Shown here: positions 1 to 6,664 of the stretch, piece after piece
How positions within the stretch are numbered: position 1 is the stretch's first letter
Layout: each line of letters opens with the position of its first letter
From: Clostridia bacterium
GTDB taxonomy: Bacteria; Bacillota; Clostridia; Oscillospirales; CAG-272
Length of the DNA: 8,762 nt
Direction: 5' to 3'
NCBI GenBank assembly: GCA_024408015.1
Contig: JAKSVJ010000036.1
Span: 1-8,762, forward strand
Program-made: the position numbers and the translations under genes
Notes under the pieces: generated by a model
Told to the model about the DNA's origin: nothing
Database searches by the model: none
The model's input: the letters and a program-made list of their open reading frames with translations, nothing else

Positions 1-720
1 ATAGGTCCTGGTCATACTGCATATATGGCGGAGATTAATAGGTTATGCAAAGCTGGATATAGAGTATTAACTCTAGATTACACTGGATGCGATAAGTCCG
101 AGGGAGAAAATCTCAATTCGATTAATCAACCAACTAAAGATGTTAATGAATTGCTAAAAACTGTTGATTATAGTGGTGAAATTATAGTTGTTGGCCACTC
201 TTTAGGAGGTTATACAACATTAAATACACTTAATCTTAATAGTAAGATTAGAAAAGGCGTTGTCATATCAGGCTTCTTTTCTTTCAAAAAAGAAGTGAAT
301 GCATTATTTAAAATACCATTTTTAAGTAAACCAGCTATTAAATACGAAAGTGATAAATGCCAAAACTATAGTCTCGACAATTTTAAGTACCTTAAAACCA
401 CAGATGATAAAATTTTATTCATACATTCAACAGACGATAAAATTGTTCCTTATAAGTCAGCATCTGGTTTTTTGAAGAAAAAAATAAATAACAAGAATAT
501 TTCTTATTTAGTAGTGTCTGGTAAAGGACATAACCCTAATTACACAGTTGAAGCTATTAAGTACATGAATAATACCTTTGCTGAATATGGGGCAAAAATT
601 AAGTCGAACGAACTAAAAACCTTTGAAGAAAAAGTGGCTTTTATGAGTGATAAATCTGCCCTCAAAATGACGATCCAGGATGATGATATTTGGGAAAAGA
701 TTTTGGATTTTTTGAGTTAA
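1..720 (+). CDS. Alpha/beta hydrolase (3' part; start lies upstream of window)
   Basis: The reading frame is open from base 1. The first Met codon is at 25, but the eight codons before it (IGPGHTAY) look like the conserved loop after the first strand of an alpha/beta hydrolase, so the true start is probably upstream. 239 residues are visible. The fold signature is clear: GYRVLTLDYTGCDKSEG, the nucleophile elbow GHSLGG (Ser at visible residue 67, bases 199-201), the acid in DDKIVP (Asp about 146) and the histidine in GKGHNPN (His about 177). The catalytic triad therefore looks complete, as in serine hydrolases acting on esters or peptides. No signal peptide can be judged because the N-terminus is missing. 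Codon use is more AT-rich at third positions than in the downstream cluster. A terminator follows and a separate promoter precedes the next gene, so it is probably not part of the microcompartment operon. The substrate is unknown. Confidence 0.85.
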   Translation: MGPGHTAYMAEINRLCKAGYRVLTLDYTGCDKSEGENLNSINQPTKDVNELLKTVDYSGEIIVVGHSLGGYTTLNTLNLNSKIRKGVVISGFFSFKKEVNALFKIPFLSKPAIKYESDKCQNYSLDNFKYLKTTDDKILFIHSTDDKIVPYKSASGFLKKKINNKNISYLVVSGKGHNPNYTVEAIKYMNNTFAEYGAKIKSNELKTFEEKVAFMSDKSALKMTIQDDDIWEKILDFLS

Positions 721-745
721 ATTCATCTCACAAATTTTGATTGAG

Positions 746-792
746 TATCTCGTATTTTCGTTCTTATTGATGAGAAAACGAGATATTTTTTT
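746..792 (+). terminator. Intrinsic terminator of the hydrolase gene
   Basis: TATCTCGT (746-753) pairs perfectly with ACGAGATA (778-785). After one A/A mismatch the stem continues with TTTTC (755-759) against GAGAA (772-776), using one G-U pair. The loop is 12 nt (760-771) and seven T residues follow (786-792). It starts 26 bases after the hydrolase stop codon, the usual place for a Rho-independent terminator. Confidence 0.85.
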
Positions 793-899
793 ATGTCAAA
801 ATGTTGTTTTTGTTTGTACTTCCAACATCTGATTTTGTCTAAAAACAGCAATGAAAAATTATATTTTTATACTCAAATTTACAAAAAAATCCGATAATT

Positions 900-1098
900 A
901 AAAATGTGGTTTTATGTTGTTTTCACACGCAAACAAAGAAAAAACAACATTTTGATTTTTGACTTTAAAACTTTGTTTTAACTTAAAAAGTATAGATTCA
1001 ATCTAATCATTACAAAAATATAAAACCAACAAAAACAACAATGTTCTATTTATTAATAAGTGCTTATTTTCTCAAAAAATGTGGTTTTGTGTTGTTTT
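900..1098 (+). repeat. 24-bp direct repeat (900-923 and 1075-1098)
   Basis: The segments 900-923 and 1075-1098 are identical at 23 of 24 positions; the only difference is A914 against G1089. Both read A5, TGTGGTTTT, then (A/G)TGTTGTTTT. They are 175 bases apart, and the second copy ends 36 bases upstream of the predicted -35. This suggests a pair of binding sites for one regulator, possibly working by looping. That role is inference. Confidence 0.6.
914..950. repeat. 10-bp inverted repeat
   Basis: ATGTTGTTTT (914-923) and AAAACAACAT (941-950) are exact reverse complements separated by 17 bases. The left arm is also the end of the upstream copy of the 24-bp direct repeat. It is a candidate dyad operator. 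It is not followed by a T-tract, so it is not a terminator. Confidence 0.5.
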
Positions 1099-1103
1099 TG
1101 TTG
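1027..1103. repeat. 14-bp perfect inverted repeat upstream of the operon promoter
   Basis: CAACAAAAACAACA (1027-1040) is the exact reverse complement of TGTTGTTTTTGTTG (1090-1103). With one bulged base (C1026) the pairing extends four more base pairs outward. The arms are 49 bases apart and lie upstream of the predicted transcription start, so the repeat would act as DNA rather than as an mRNA leader structure. The right arm overlaps the second copy of the 24-bp direct repeat. Confidence 0.55.
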
Positions 1104-1134
1104 TTTTGTTAGTGAAATTTATTGAAATAATATG

Positions 1135-1163
1135 TTTACAATCAACATTCGTAGTGATATATT
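1135..1163 (+). promoter_or_regulatory. Vegetative promoter of the microcompartment operon
   Basis: The -35 TTTACA (1135-1140) and the -10 TATATT (1158-1163) each differ from consensus by one base and are separated by the ideal 17 bp. TG at 1155-1156 gives an extended -10 (TGA-TATATT). Transcription should start near 1169-1171, leaving an untranslated leader of only about 16-18 bases. That argues against a riboswitch or attenuator and points to control at initiation through the upstream repeats. Confidence 0.7.
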
Positions 1164-1186
1164 ACTTTTAGATAAAAGGTAATGTC

Positions 1187-3715
1187 ATGAAAAAGTTCTA
1201 CACAGAAAAAATCAAAAAAAGTGAAAGAATTAATCGCTTGGTAGAAAACTTGTACAGAAAGCTCCCAGAGGTTGAAGCAGCAAGAGCAGTGCTCCTCACT
1301 CAATCTTATATGGAGACCGAAAATGAACCGGTTGTTACAAGAAGAGCTAAGGCTTTTGCTCACATACTTGAAAACATCCCAATTATCATTCGTGATGAGG
1401 AGTTGATTGTTGGTTCGTCAACTATTGCTCCTAGAGGATGTCAGACTTACCCAGAATTCTCGTTTGAATGGTTGAATGCTGAATTAGACACATTAGAAAC
1501 AAGAGTTGCTGATCCATTCCACATTTCAGAAGAAACTAAAAAAGCACTTCTCGAAGTAAATAAATATTGGAAAGGCAAAACAACAAGTGATCTTGCAACA
1601 TCCTATATGGACCCAAAAGCATATCAAGCATTCCAACATAACATCTTTACACCAGGTAATTACTTCTATAACGGTGTTGGACATGTAACGGTTGATTATC
1701 CAAAAGTTATTAACTTTGGTTATAAAAAGATTCTTGATGAAACAAGAGCAGCATTACTTAAGTTAGATATGAGTGATGCTGAATATGCAGAAAAGAAAGC
1801 ATTCCTTGAAGGAATTATAATTTCTCTAAATGCAGTTATCGGATATGCCCATAGATATAGCGAACTTGCTAAGAAAATGGCATATGAATGTAATGATGAG
1901 CAAAGAAAGCAAGAGCTTCTCTTAATTGCAAAGATTACAGCAAAAGTTCCTGAAAATCCTGCAGAGACATTCCAAGAAGCACTTCAATCCTTCTGGTTTG
2001 TACAACAATTGCTTCAGTTAGAATCTAGCGGTCACTCTATCTCACCTGGAAGATTCGATCAATATATGTATCCATTCTTCGCACGTGATATAGAAAGAGG
2101 TACGCTCACACGTGAATACGCACAAGAATTAATAGATTGTATATGGGTAAAACTAAATGATCTAAATAAAGTTCGTGATTGCGTATCAGCAGAAGGCTTT
2201 GCTGGATACTCATTATTCCAAAACTTAATTGTTGGTGGTCAAGACATACATGGATTGGATGCTACAAACGACTTATCGTTCATGTGTATTACAGCTACTG
2301 AACATGTCTTCTTACCTCAACCAAGTTTCTCGATAAGAGTTTGGAATGGTTCACCTCACTCTTTATTAATAAGAGCAGCTGAACTAACAAGAACAGGTAT
2401 TGGATTCCCAGCTTATTACAATGACGAAGTTATCGTTCCTCAATTAATAAGCAGAGGATTAACTCCTGAAGAAGCTCGTGATTATAACATCATCGGATGT
2501 GTTGAACCTCAAACACCACATAGAACAGAGGGTTGGCACGATGCAGCATTCTTCAATATGTGTAGACCTGTTGAGCTTGTATTCTCTAATGGTGTAGATA
2601 AGGGAGTACAAATTGGTCCTACTACAGGAGATGTAAGAGAATTTGATACCTTCGAAAAATTCTTAAAAGCTTATGAAGAGCAAATGAACTTCTTCATTAA
2701 GTGCTTAGTAAATTCAATTAACGCAATTGATTACGCACATAAAGAAAGATGTCCATTACCATTTGAATCTTGTATGGTTGATGATTGCATCGGAAGAGGC
2801 AAGCCATTACAAGCGGGTGGTGCAGTTCATAACTTCACAGGTCCACAAGGATTCGGAATTGCTAATATGACCGATGCCTTATGGGCAATAAAAACTCTTG
2901 TATATGATGAACACAAATATTCAATCGGTTTCTATAAAGAAGCAATTGATAATAACTACGGTGAAGATATGGATGTTCATCAAGCAGAGAAATTAACTAA
3001 AAAGATTCTTGTTGATCTTGCAAAAGAAGGACAAGCAATCACAGAACAACTTGCAACAACCACATATAACTTGGTTGCTAAAAATAAATGTTCACCAGAA
3101 AAGAAGGCTGAATATCAGAAATTAAAAGCTGATATCGAGGCTCTTCCAAAATATGGTAACGACGTTGAAGAAATCGATAGTTTCGCAAGAGAAGTTACTT
3201 ATATGTACACCAAGAAATTGGATCAATATAAGAACCCTCGTGGTGGAATCTACCAAGCAGGTTTATATCCAGTAAGTGCTAACGTCTTACTTGGAGGTCA
3301 AACAGGAGCAACTCCTGATGCAAGACTCGCTTATACTCCAATTGCTGATGGTGTTGGACCAGCAGCAGGAAGAGATACTAATGGACCAACAGCTTGCTGT
3401 AACTCTGTTAGCCATATCGATCACTTCATTGCAAGTAACGGAACATTATTCAATATGAAGTTCCACCCAACTGCACTAGCTGGTGTAGCTGGACTTGAAA
3501 ACTTCGTTGCTCTTGTAAGAGGTTACTTTGATAAAAAGGGAAGCCACATGCAATTCAACGTTGTATCAAGAGAAACCTTACGAGATGCTCAAGCGCATCC
3601 TGAAAAATATAAAGGTTTAGTTGTTAGAGTTGCTGGATATAGCGCATTATTTACATCGTTATCAAGAGCTCTACAAAATGACATCATTAGCAGAACTGAA
3701 CAAGGAGAGTTTTAA
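1187..3715 (+). CDS. Glycyl radical enzyme, B12-independent 1,2-propanediol dehydratase type
   Basis: This 842-residue protein is full length for the family and would be the signature enzyme of the compartment. It probably dehydrates 1,2-propanediol to propionaldehyde by glycyl radical chemistry. The PFL-like domain spans most of the protein, with the catalytic motif GCVEP (Cys438, Glu440) and the C-terminal radical motif RVAGYSALF (Gly817). Diol-type active-site residues are present: His166 in VGHVTVD, His283-Ser284 in SGHSIS, and Asp452 in EGWHDAAFF. From memory these match the diol-binding residues of clostridial glycerol dehydratase (H164, H281, S282, D447); choline lyase CutC differs at the GHSIS site. 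Glycerol dehydratase activity cannot be excluded, but the aldolase in the operon favours propanediol. The ATG follows AAAGGT at a good distance. There is no N-terminal extension before the GRE domain and so no obvious targeting peptide. Its stop overlaps the activase start (TAATG). Confidence 0.93.
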   Translation: MKKFYTEKIKKSERINRLVENLYRKLPEVEAARAVLLTQSYMETENEPVVTRRAKAFAHILENIPIIIRDEELIVGSSTIAPRGCQTYPEFSFEWLNAELDTLETRVADPFHISEETKKALLEVNKYWKGKTTSDLATSYMDPKAYQAFQHNIFTPGNYFYNGVGHVTVDYPKVINFGYKKILDETRAALLKLDMSDAEYAEKKAFLEGIIISLNAVIGYAHRYSELAKKMAYECNDEQRKQELLLIAKITAKVPENPAETFQEALQSFWFVQQLLQLESSGHSISPGRFDQYMYPFFARDIERGTLTREYAQELIDCIWVKLNDLNKVRDCVSAEGFAGYSLFQNLIVGGQDIHGLDATNDLSFMCITATEHVFLPQPSFSIRVWNGSPHSLLIRAAELTRTGIGFPAYYNDEVIVPQLISRGLTPEEARDYNIIGCVEPQTPHRTEGWHDAAFFNMCRPVELVFSNGVDKGVQIGPTTGDVREFDTFEKFLKAYEEQMNFFIKCLVNSINAIDYAHKERCPLPFESCMVDDCIGRGKPLQAGGAVHNFTGPQGFGIANMTDALWAIKTLVYDEHKYSIGFYKEAIDNNYGEDMDVHQAEKLTKKILVDLAKEGQAITEQLATTTYNLVAKNKCSPEKKAEYQKLKADIEALPKYGNDVEEIDSFAREVTYMYTKKLDQYKNPRGGIYQAGLYPVSANVLLGGQTGATPDARLAYTPIADGVGPAAGRDTNGPTACCNSVSHIDHFIASNGTLFNMKFHPTALAGVAGLENFVALVRGYFDKKGSHMQFNVVSRETLRDAQAHPEKYKGLVVRVAGYSALFTSLSRALQNDIISRTEQGEF

Positions 3716-4500
3716 TGGAAGAATATCTTCAAACAAAAGGAAGAATATTCGACATTCAAAGGTTCTCGGTTCACGATGGTCCGGGTATTAGAACTATCGT
3801 ATTTCTAAAAGGCTGTTACTTAAGATGCAAATGGTGTTGCAATCCTGAAGGACAAGAATTTGGAATTCAAGAGATGACAATAAACGGCAAAACAAAAACC
3901 GTTGGCAGAGACATCACAGTTGAAGAAGTAATGGACATAATAGAAAGAGATAGAATCTATTATCGAAGATCACAAGGAGGGTTAACTCTCTCGGGTGGTG
4001 AATGCTTAGGACAATTCGAGTTTGCTAGAGACTTATTAAGAGCTGCAAAAGCAAACGGATTATCTACAGCAATTGAATCAACAGGATTCGCCCCTTATGA
4101 GAAGATCGAGCAACTCATTCCATATCTTGATACTTACTTAATGGATATCAAGCATATGAATAGCCAAAAGCACAAAGAGTTCACAGGTCAATCAAATGAA
4201 TTAATTCTCGAAAATGCACGCAAAATCTCAAGGGATTTTAAGAAATTAATAGTTAGAACCCCTGTTATCCCAACGTTCAATGCAACGGTTGATGAGATAA
4301 GAGAGATAGCAAAATATGCTAAATCAATTGGCGTAAATGAAATGCATATTCTTCCTTATCACAGATTAGGAAAAGACAAATACTATGGATTAGGTAGGAC
4401 CTATTCAATAGAAGACATTGAACCACCTTCAAAAGAGTTGATGAATCAACTACTCGAAGTGGTCAAACAAGAAGGACTTAAAGGTCAGATTGGAGGTTAA
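3715..4500 (+). CDS. Glycyl radical enzyme activating enzyme (radical SAM)
   Basis: This 261-residue protein would generate the Gly817 radical on the preceding enzyme by reductive cleavage of S-adenosylmethionine. The N-terminal DGPGIRT (21-27) and the radical SAM motif CYLRCKWC (Cys34, Cys38, Cys41) are typical of GRE activases. SGGE (93-96) is the SAM amino-group binding motif. A further Cys42 directly follows the motif. Many activases of diol dehydratases and of CutC carry an inserted ferredoxin-like domain with two CxxCxxC-type clusters just after this point. Here the chain goes directly from CNPEG to the helical part (ITVEEVMDIIERD), so it is built like the compact PFL activase. The start codon overlaps the GRE stop by one base and has AAGGAG (3702-3707) in front, indicating translational coupling. 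Confidence 0.93.
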   Translation: MEEYLQTKGRIFDIQRFSVHDGPGIRTIVFLKGCYLRCKWCCNPEGQEFGIQEMTINGKTKTVGRDITVEEVMDIIERDRIYYRRSQGGLTLSGGECLGQFEFARDLLRAAKANGLSTAIESTGFAPYEKIEQLIPYLDTYLMDIKHMNSQKHKEFTGQSNELILENARKISRDFKKLIVRTPVIPTFNATVDEIREIAKYAKSIGVNEMHILPYHRLGKDKYYGLGRTYSIEDIEPPSKELMNQLLEVVKQEGLKGQIGG

Positions 4501-4503
4501 GTA

Positions 4504-4881
4504 ATGGAATTTGATAAGCTTCAGCCAAATGAAACTAAAACAAGAATCATTCAAGAAAGCGTTCCTGGTAAACAAATTACCTTAGCACATATTATTGCAA
4601 ATCCAGACAAGCTCCTATATAGAAAGCTTGGCCTTGATCCAAATGTTGAGTACGCAGCAACAGCAATTGGAATTATGACCTTGTGCCCAAGCGAAACAGC
4701 AATCATTGCAGCAGATATCTGTATGAAGGCATCTGGAGCAAGAATGGGTTTCGTTGATAGATTCTCAGGAACTGTAATCATCACTGGAACAGTTAGTGAG
4801 GTTCAAGCTTCAATTCAAGCAGTATTAGACTTCTGTATTGAAAAGCTCCACTTCACCGTATGTGATATTACAAAAACATAA
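4504..4881 (+). CDS. eutS: BMC shell protein, EutS/PduU family (circularly permuted BMC domain)
   Basis: This 125-residue shell protein closely follows the EutS/PduU pattern: RIIQESVPGKQITLAH near the N-terminus, AIGIMTLCPSETAIIAADI in the middle, GFVDRFSGTVIITG, and the C-terminal CDITKT. These proteins have a circularly permuted BMC fold and form hexamers with a small N-terminal beta-barrel over the pore. They usually carry little transport function and are minor shell parts. It has about nine extra residues before the conserved RIIQE segment compared with EutS. The start has GGAGG (4492-4496) seven bases upstream, inside the end of the activase gene. The following gene is a EutP/PduV GTPase, the same pairing as eutS-eutP and pduU-pduV in enteric operons. 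Confidence 0.93.
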   Translation: MEFDKLQPNETKTRIIQESVPGKQITLAHIIANPDKLLYRKLGLDPNVEYAATAIGIMTLCPSETAIIAADICMKASGARMGFVDRFSGTVIITGTVSEVQASIQAVLDFCIEKLHFTVCDITKT

Positions 4882-5327
4882 TGAGAAAAGTAATCTTTAT
4901 TGGAAGGAGCGGAGTTGGTAAAACAACCCTCAAACAAGCTCTAAGACATGAAAAGATTGAGTATCATAAAACACAATACGTCGACTGGACAGATTGGATT
5001 ATAGATACTCCTGGAGAATACTGCGAAAACAAAAACTTAGGTTGTGCCCTTGGCCTATACGCTTATGAAGCTGATGTAGTTGGCTTACTGATAGCGGCAA
5101 ACGAATGGTATCCTCTCTTCTCTCCTAATATGGTTGGGATGGTAAGTAGAGAATGTGTCGGAATAGTTACAAAATGTGACTTGGCCGATCCTACAAGAGC
5201 AGAGAACTGGTTGAGAAATACCGGTTGTAGAAAAATCTTCCACGTTAACTCGGTAACTGGAGAAGGTGTTCAAGAAATAATTGATTACCTCAAAATTGAT
5301 AAACCGAGATATTACGAATATGAATAA
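4881..5327 (+). CDS. eutP: EutP/PduV-like small GTPase
   Basis: This 148-residue P-loop GTPase of the microcompartment-associated EutP/PduV family has the Walker A motif GRSGVGKT (8-15), DTPGEY (42-47) as the G3 region, TKCD (97-100) as the G4 guanine-specificity motif and SVTGEG (124-129) as G5. All the nucleotide-binding parts are intact. In the Pdu system PduV has been linked to compartment movement and to association with PduU on the shell surface; here that role is inferred from the neighbouring eutS-like gene. No convincing ribosome binding site precedes the ATG. It overlaps the previous stop by one base (TAATG), so translation probably depends on the upstream gene. No targeting helix is visible. 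Confidence 0.9.
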   Translation: MRKVIFIGRSGVGKTTLKQALRHEKIEYHKTQYVDWTDWIIDTPGEYCENKNLGCALGLYAYEADVVGLLIAANEWYPLFSPNMVGMVSRECVGIVTKCDLADPTRAENWLRNTGCRKIFHVNSVTGEGVQEIIDYLKIDKPRYYEYE

Positions 5328-5349
5328 ACAGTAAAAAGGAGAAACGATT

Positions 5350-6174
5350 ATGACTGTTATGAATGAATACGAAATCAAAAAAGAGATTTGTGAAATCGGT
5401 AAGCGTATCTACAATCGTGGCATGGTTGCAGCAAACGACGGAAACATTTCAGTAAAAATCTCAGAACACGAAATCTTATGTACACCTACTGGAGTTTCAA
5501 AAGGATTTATGACTCCAGAAATGATCTGTAAGGTTGATGAAAATGGTAAAGTCCTTGAACAACATGGACCATATAAACCATCAAGTGAAATCAAAATGCA
5601 CTTAAGAGTTTATAAGAGAAGACCTGATGTTATGTCAGTTGTCCATGCTCACCCAATGTATGCAACAAGCTTTGCAATCGCTGGACAAGCATTAACTCAA
5701 CCAATTATGCCAGAAGCAGTTATCTCATTAGGATGTGTACCTCTTGCAAAATATGGACGTCCATCAACAGAAGAAATTCCAGATTCAATTGAAGAATTCC
5801 TTCCATACTTCGACGCAGTATTACTTGCTCAACATGGTGCATTATCTTGGTCAAATAGCTTAATCAATGCATATTACAAAATGGAATCAGTTGAATTCTA
5901 CGCACAACTTCTCTATCAAAGCAGAATGTTAGGCGGACCAAAAGAATTCACACCTGAACAAGTTGAAGACTTATACGAAATTCGCCGTAGATTCGGTATG
6001 CCAGGTAAACACCCAGCAAACGTTTGTATAAGAGCCAAAGAAGGAAAACCAAGCTGCCACTCTTGTGGAGGAACTTCAGGTTCATGCGGAGGAAATTGCC
6101 ACTCTGCATCTGGTGATGACAAAGCATTAGTTGATGAAATCACTAAGAGAGTAATGGAAGCTTTAAAGAAATAG
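5350..6174 (+). CDS. fucA: Class II aldolase, L-fuculose-1-phosphate aldolase-like, with C-terminal targeting helix
   Basis: This 274-residue protein has an N-terminal class II aldolase domain (about 5-215). It is expected to split L-fuculose 1-phosphate or a related ketose 1-phosphate into DHAP and lactaldehyde, the precursor of 1,2-propanediol. The zinc site is complete: Glu80 in SSEIKMH, His99 and His101 in VHAHP, His162 in QHGAL. These lie at a constant +7 offset from E73, H92, H94 and H155 of E. coli FucA as I recall it. FucA Tyr113 seems not to be kept, so the exact sugar (fuculose or rhamnulose phosphate) is open. After the domain comes a Gly/Ser/Cys-rich linker with Cys236, 239, 246 and 250, then an amphipathic helix (about 258-274, ALVDEITKRVMEALKK) resembling a BMC encapsulation peptide. 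AAAAGGAGAAA lies just upstream of the start. Acting inside the shell would contain the toxic lactaldehyde. Confidence 0.9.
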   Translation: MTVMNEYEIKKEICEIGKRIYNRGMVAANDGNISVKISEHEILCTPTGVSKGFMTPEMICKVDENGKVLEQHGPYKPSSEIKMHLRVYKRRPDVMSVVHAHPMYATSFAIAGQALTQPIMPEAVISLGCVPLAKYGRPSTEEIPDSIEEFLPYFDAVLLAQHGALSWSNSLINAYYKMESVEFYAQLLYQSRMLGGPKEFTPEQVEDLYEIRRRFGMPGKHPANVCIRAKEGKPSCHSCGGTSGSCGGNCHSASGDDKALVDEITKRVMEALKK

Positions 6175-6183
6175 GAAAGATAA

Positions 6184-6663
6184 ATGGATAGTAACGCTGT
6201 TGAAAAAGTCGTTAAAAGTGTAGTCTCTGATTATCTTAGACCAAATGGAAATATGACCTTGTTCGCAGCTGAACATCTAGCAAGAAAGGTCAGAGATAAA
6301 GCTAAAAGCATGGGAGTTAAGGCCGTCATAGCAATAACTAATAGAGGTGCAAATCCTGTATTAGTTCAATGCTTAGATGATTCTTATATCGCAAGCTACG
6401 ACATAGCACTTAATAAAGCCTACACAAGTGTAGCGCTAAAAATGTCTACTAAAGATCTTTCAAAATTAGCCAAACCAGATGGTAGCCTATATGGCATTCA
6501 ATTCACCAATAATGGAAGAATCGTCATATTTGGAGGAGGAGAACCTCTTACAAATAAAGACGGAGCAATTATTGGAGGAGTTGGAGTATCTGGTGGCTCA
6601 GAAGAGCAAGACACCGCGCTTGCTAAATACGCAAAAGAAATATTTGAGAAAGGATTAAATTAA
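6184..6663 (+). CDS. GlcG/HbpS-like (PduO C-terminal domain family) microcompartment protein
   Basis: This 159-residue protein of the GlcG/HbpS (DUF336) family is related to the C-terminal domain of PduO. Family hallmarks are KAYTSVALKMST (about 79-90), the glycine-rich FGGGEPL (about 118-124) and the C-terminal GAIIGGVGVSGGSEEQDTALA. Members are small alpha/beta proteins, some of which bind heme or corrinoid-related ligands. Their job in B12-independent compartments is not settled. The first 18 residues (SNAVEKVVKSVVSDYL) precede the domain and form a likely amphipathic helix with the spacing of a targeting peptide, so it is probably lumenal cargo. AGGAAAG at the previous stop codon serves as ribosome binding site, and the gap to the aldolase gene is nine bases. 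A redox or cofactor-repair role linked to the dehydrogenase that follows is only a guess. Confidence 0.85.
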   Translation: MDSNAVEKVVKSVVSDYLRPNGNMTLFAAEHLARKVRDKAKSMGVKAVIAITNRGANPVLVQCLDDSYIASYDIALNKAYTSVALKMSTKDLSKLAKPDGSLYGIQFTNNGRIVIFGGGEPLTNKDGAIIGGVGVSGGSEEQDTALAKYAKEIFEKGLN

Positions 6664-6664
6664 T

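Larger units (their letters stand above)
802..1107. promoter_or_regulatory. Cluster of TGTTGTTTT words, candidate regulator binding sites
   Basis: The exact 9-mer TGTTGTTTT occurs on the + strand at 802-810, 915-923, 1090-1098 and 1099-1107, and as its complement AAAACAACA at 941-949 and 1032-1040. All lie upstream of the promoter -35 (1135). Such clustering in both orientations is typical of a multi-site operator or activator region. Simple AT-richness is an alternative, although each word contains two G/C positions that are conserved in every copy. No regulator gene is visible in the window, so the binding protein is unknown. Confidence 0.45.
721..1186. other. AT-rich intergenic control region
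   Basis: These 466 bases separate the hydrolase gene from the microcompartment operon and hold no credible gene. In order they contain the hydrolase terminator, a series of TGTTGTTTT/AAAACAACA words from 802 to 1107, a long-spaced direct repeat, two inverted repeats, and a promoter whose -10 lies 23 bases before the GRE start codon. The only small frame noticed (793-897) starts within the terminator T-tract and has no ribosome binding site. No tRNA or riboswitch was recognised. Confidence 0.8.

Noticed and set aside
793..897. 34-codon frame in the intergenic region
   Set aside because: Its ATG lies directly after the terminator T-tract with no ribosome binding site, and the product has no recognisable feature.
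959..996. Alternative promoter TTGACT (959-964) with TATAGA (991-996)
   Set aside because: The spacing is 26 bp, too long, and no good -10 is found at 16-18 bp. The promoter at 1135-1163 is much better.
1027..1103. Attenuator or riboswitch-type leader from the 14-bp inverted repeat
   Set aside because: The best promoter (1135-1163) lies downstream of it, so it would not be in the mRNA, and the hairpin would be A/U-rich with a 49-base loop.
721..1186. CRISPR-like array from the repeated TGTTGTTTT words
   Set aside because: The words are short, occur in both orientations and at irregular spacing, with no spacer pattern and no cas genes.
1142..1363. 73-residue minus-strand frame over the operon promoter and GRE start
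   Set aside because: It overlaps the strongly supported GRE coding start and the promoter, and the product is a low-complexity Phe/Ser/Cys-rich shadow with no family resemblance.
3276..3458. 60-residue plus-strand frame inside the GRE gene
   Set aside because: It is Gln/Leu-rich, lies wholly inside the conserved GRE C-terminal region in another frame, and has no ribosome binding site.
1187..3715. Choline trimethylamine-lyase (CutC) as identity of the GRE
   Set aside because: The GHSIS site and the His166 region follow diol dehydratases, and the operon has a deoxy-sugar-type aldolase, which choline compartments lack.
4551..4784. Minus-strand frame within the eutS-like gene
   Set aside because: It is the antisense of a well-matched shell protein and is best seen as a shadow. 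The same applies to the minus-strand frames at 5085-5378, 5409-5594, 5916-6143, 7330-7578, 7887-8144 and 8430-8675.
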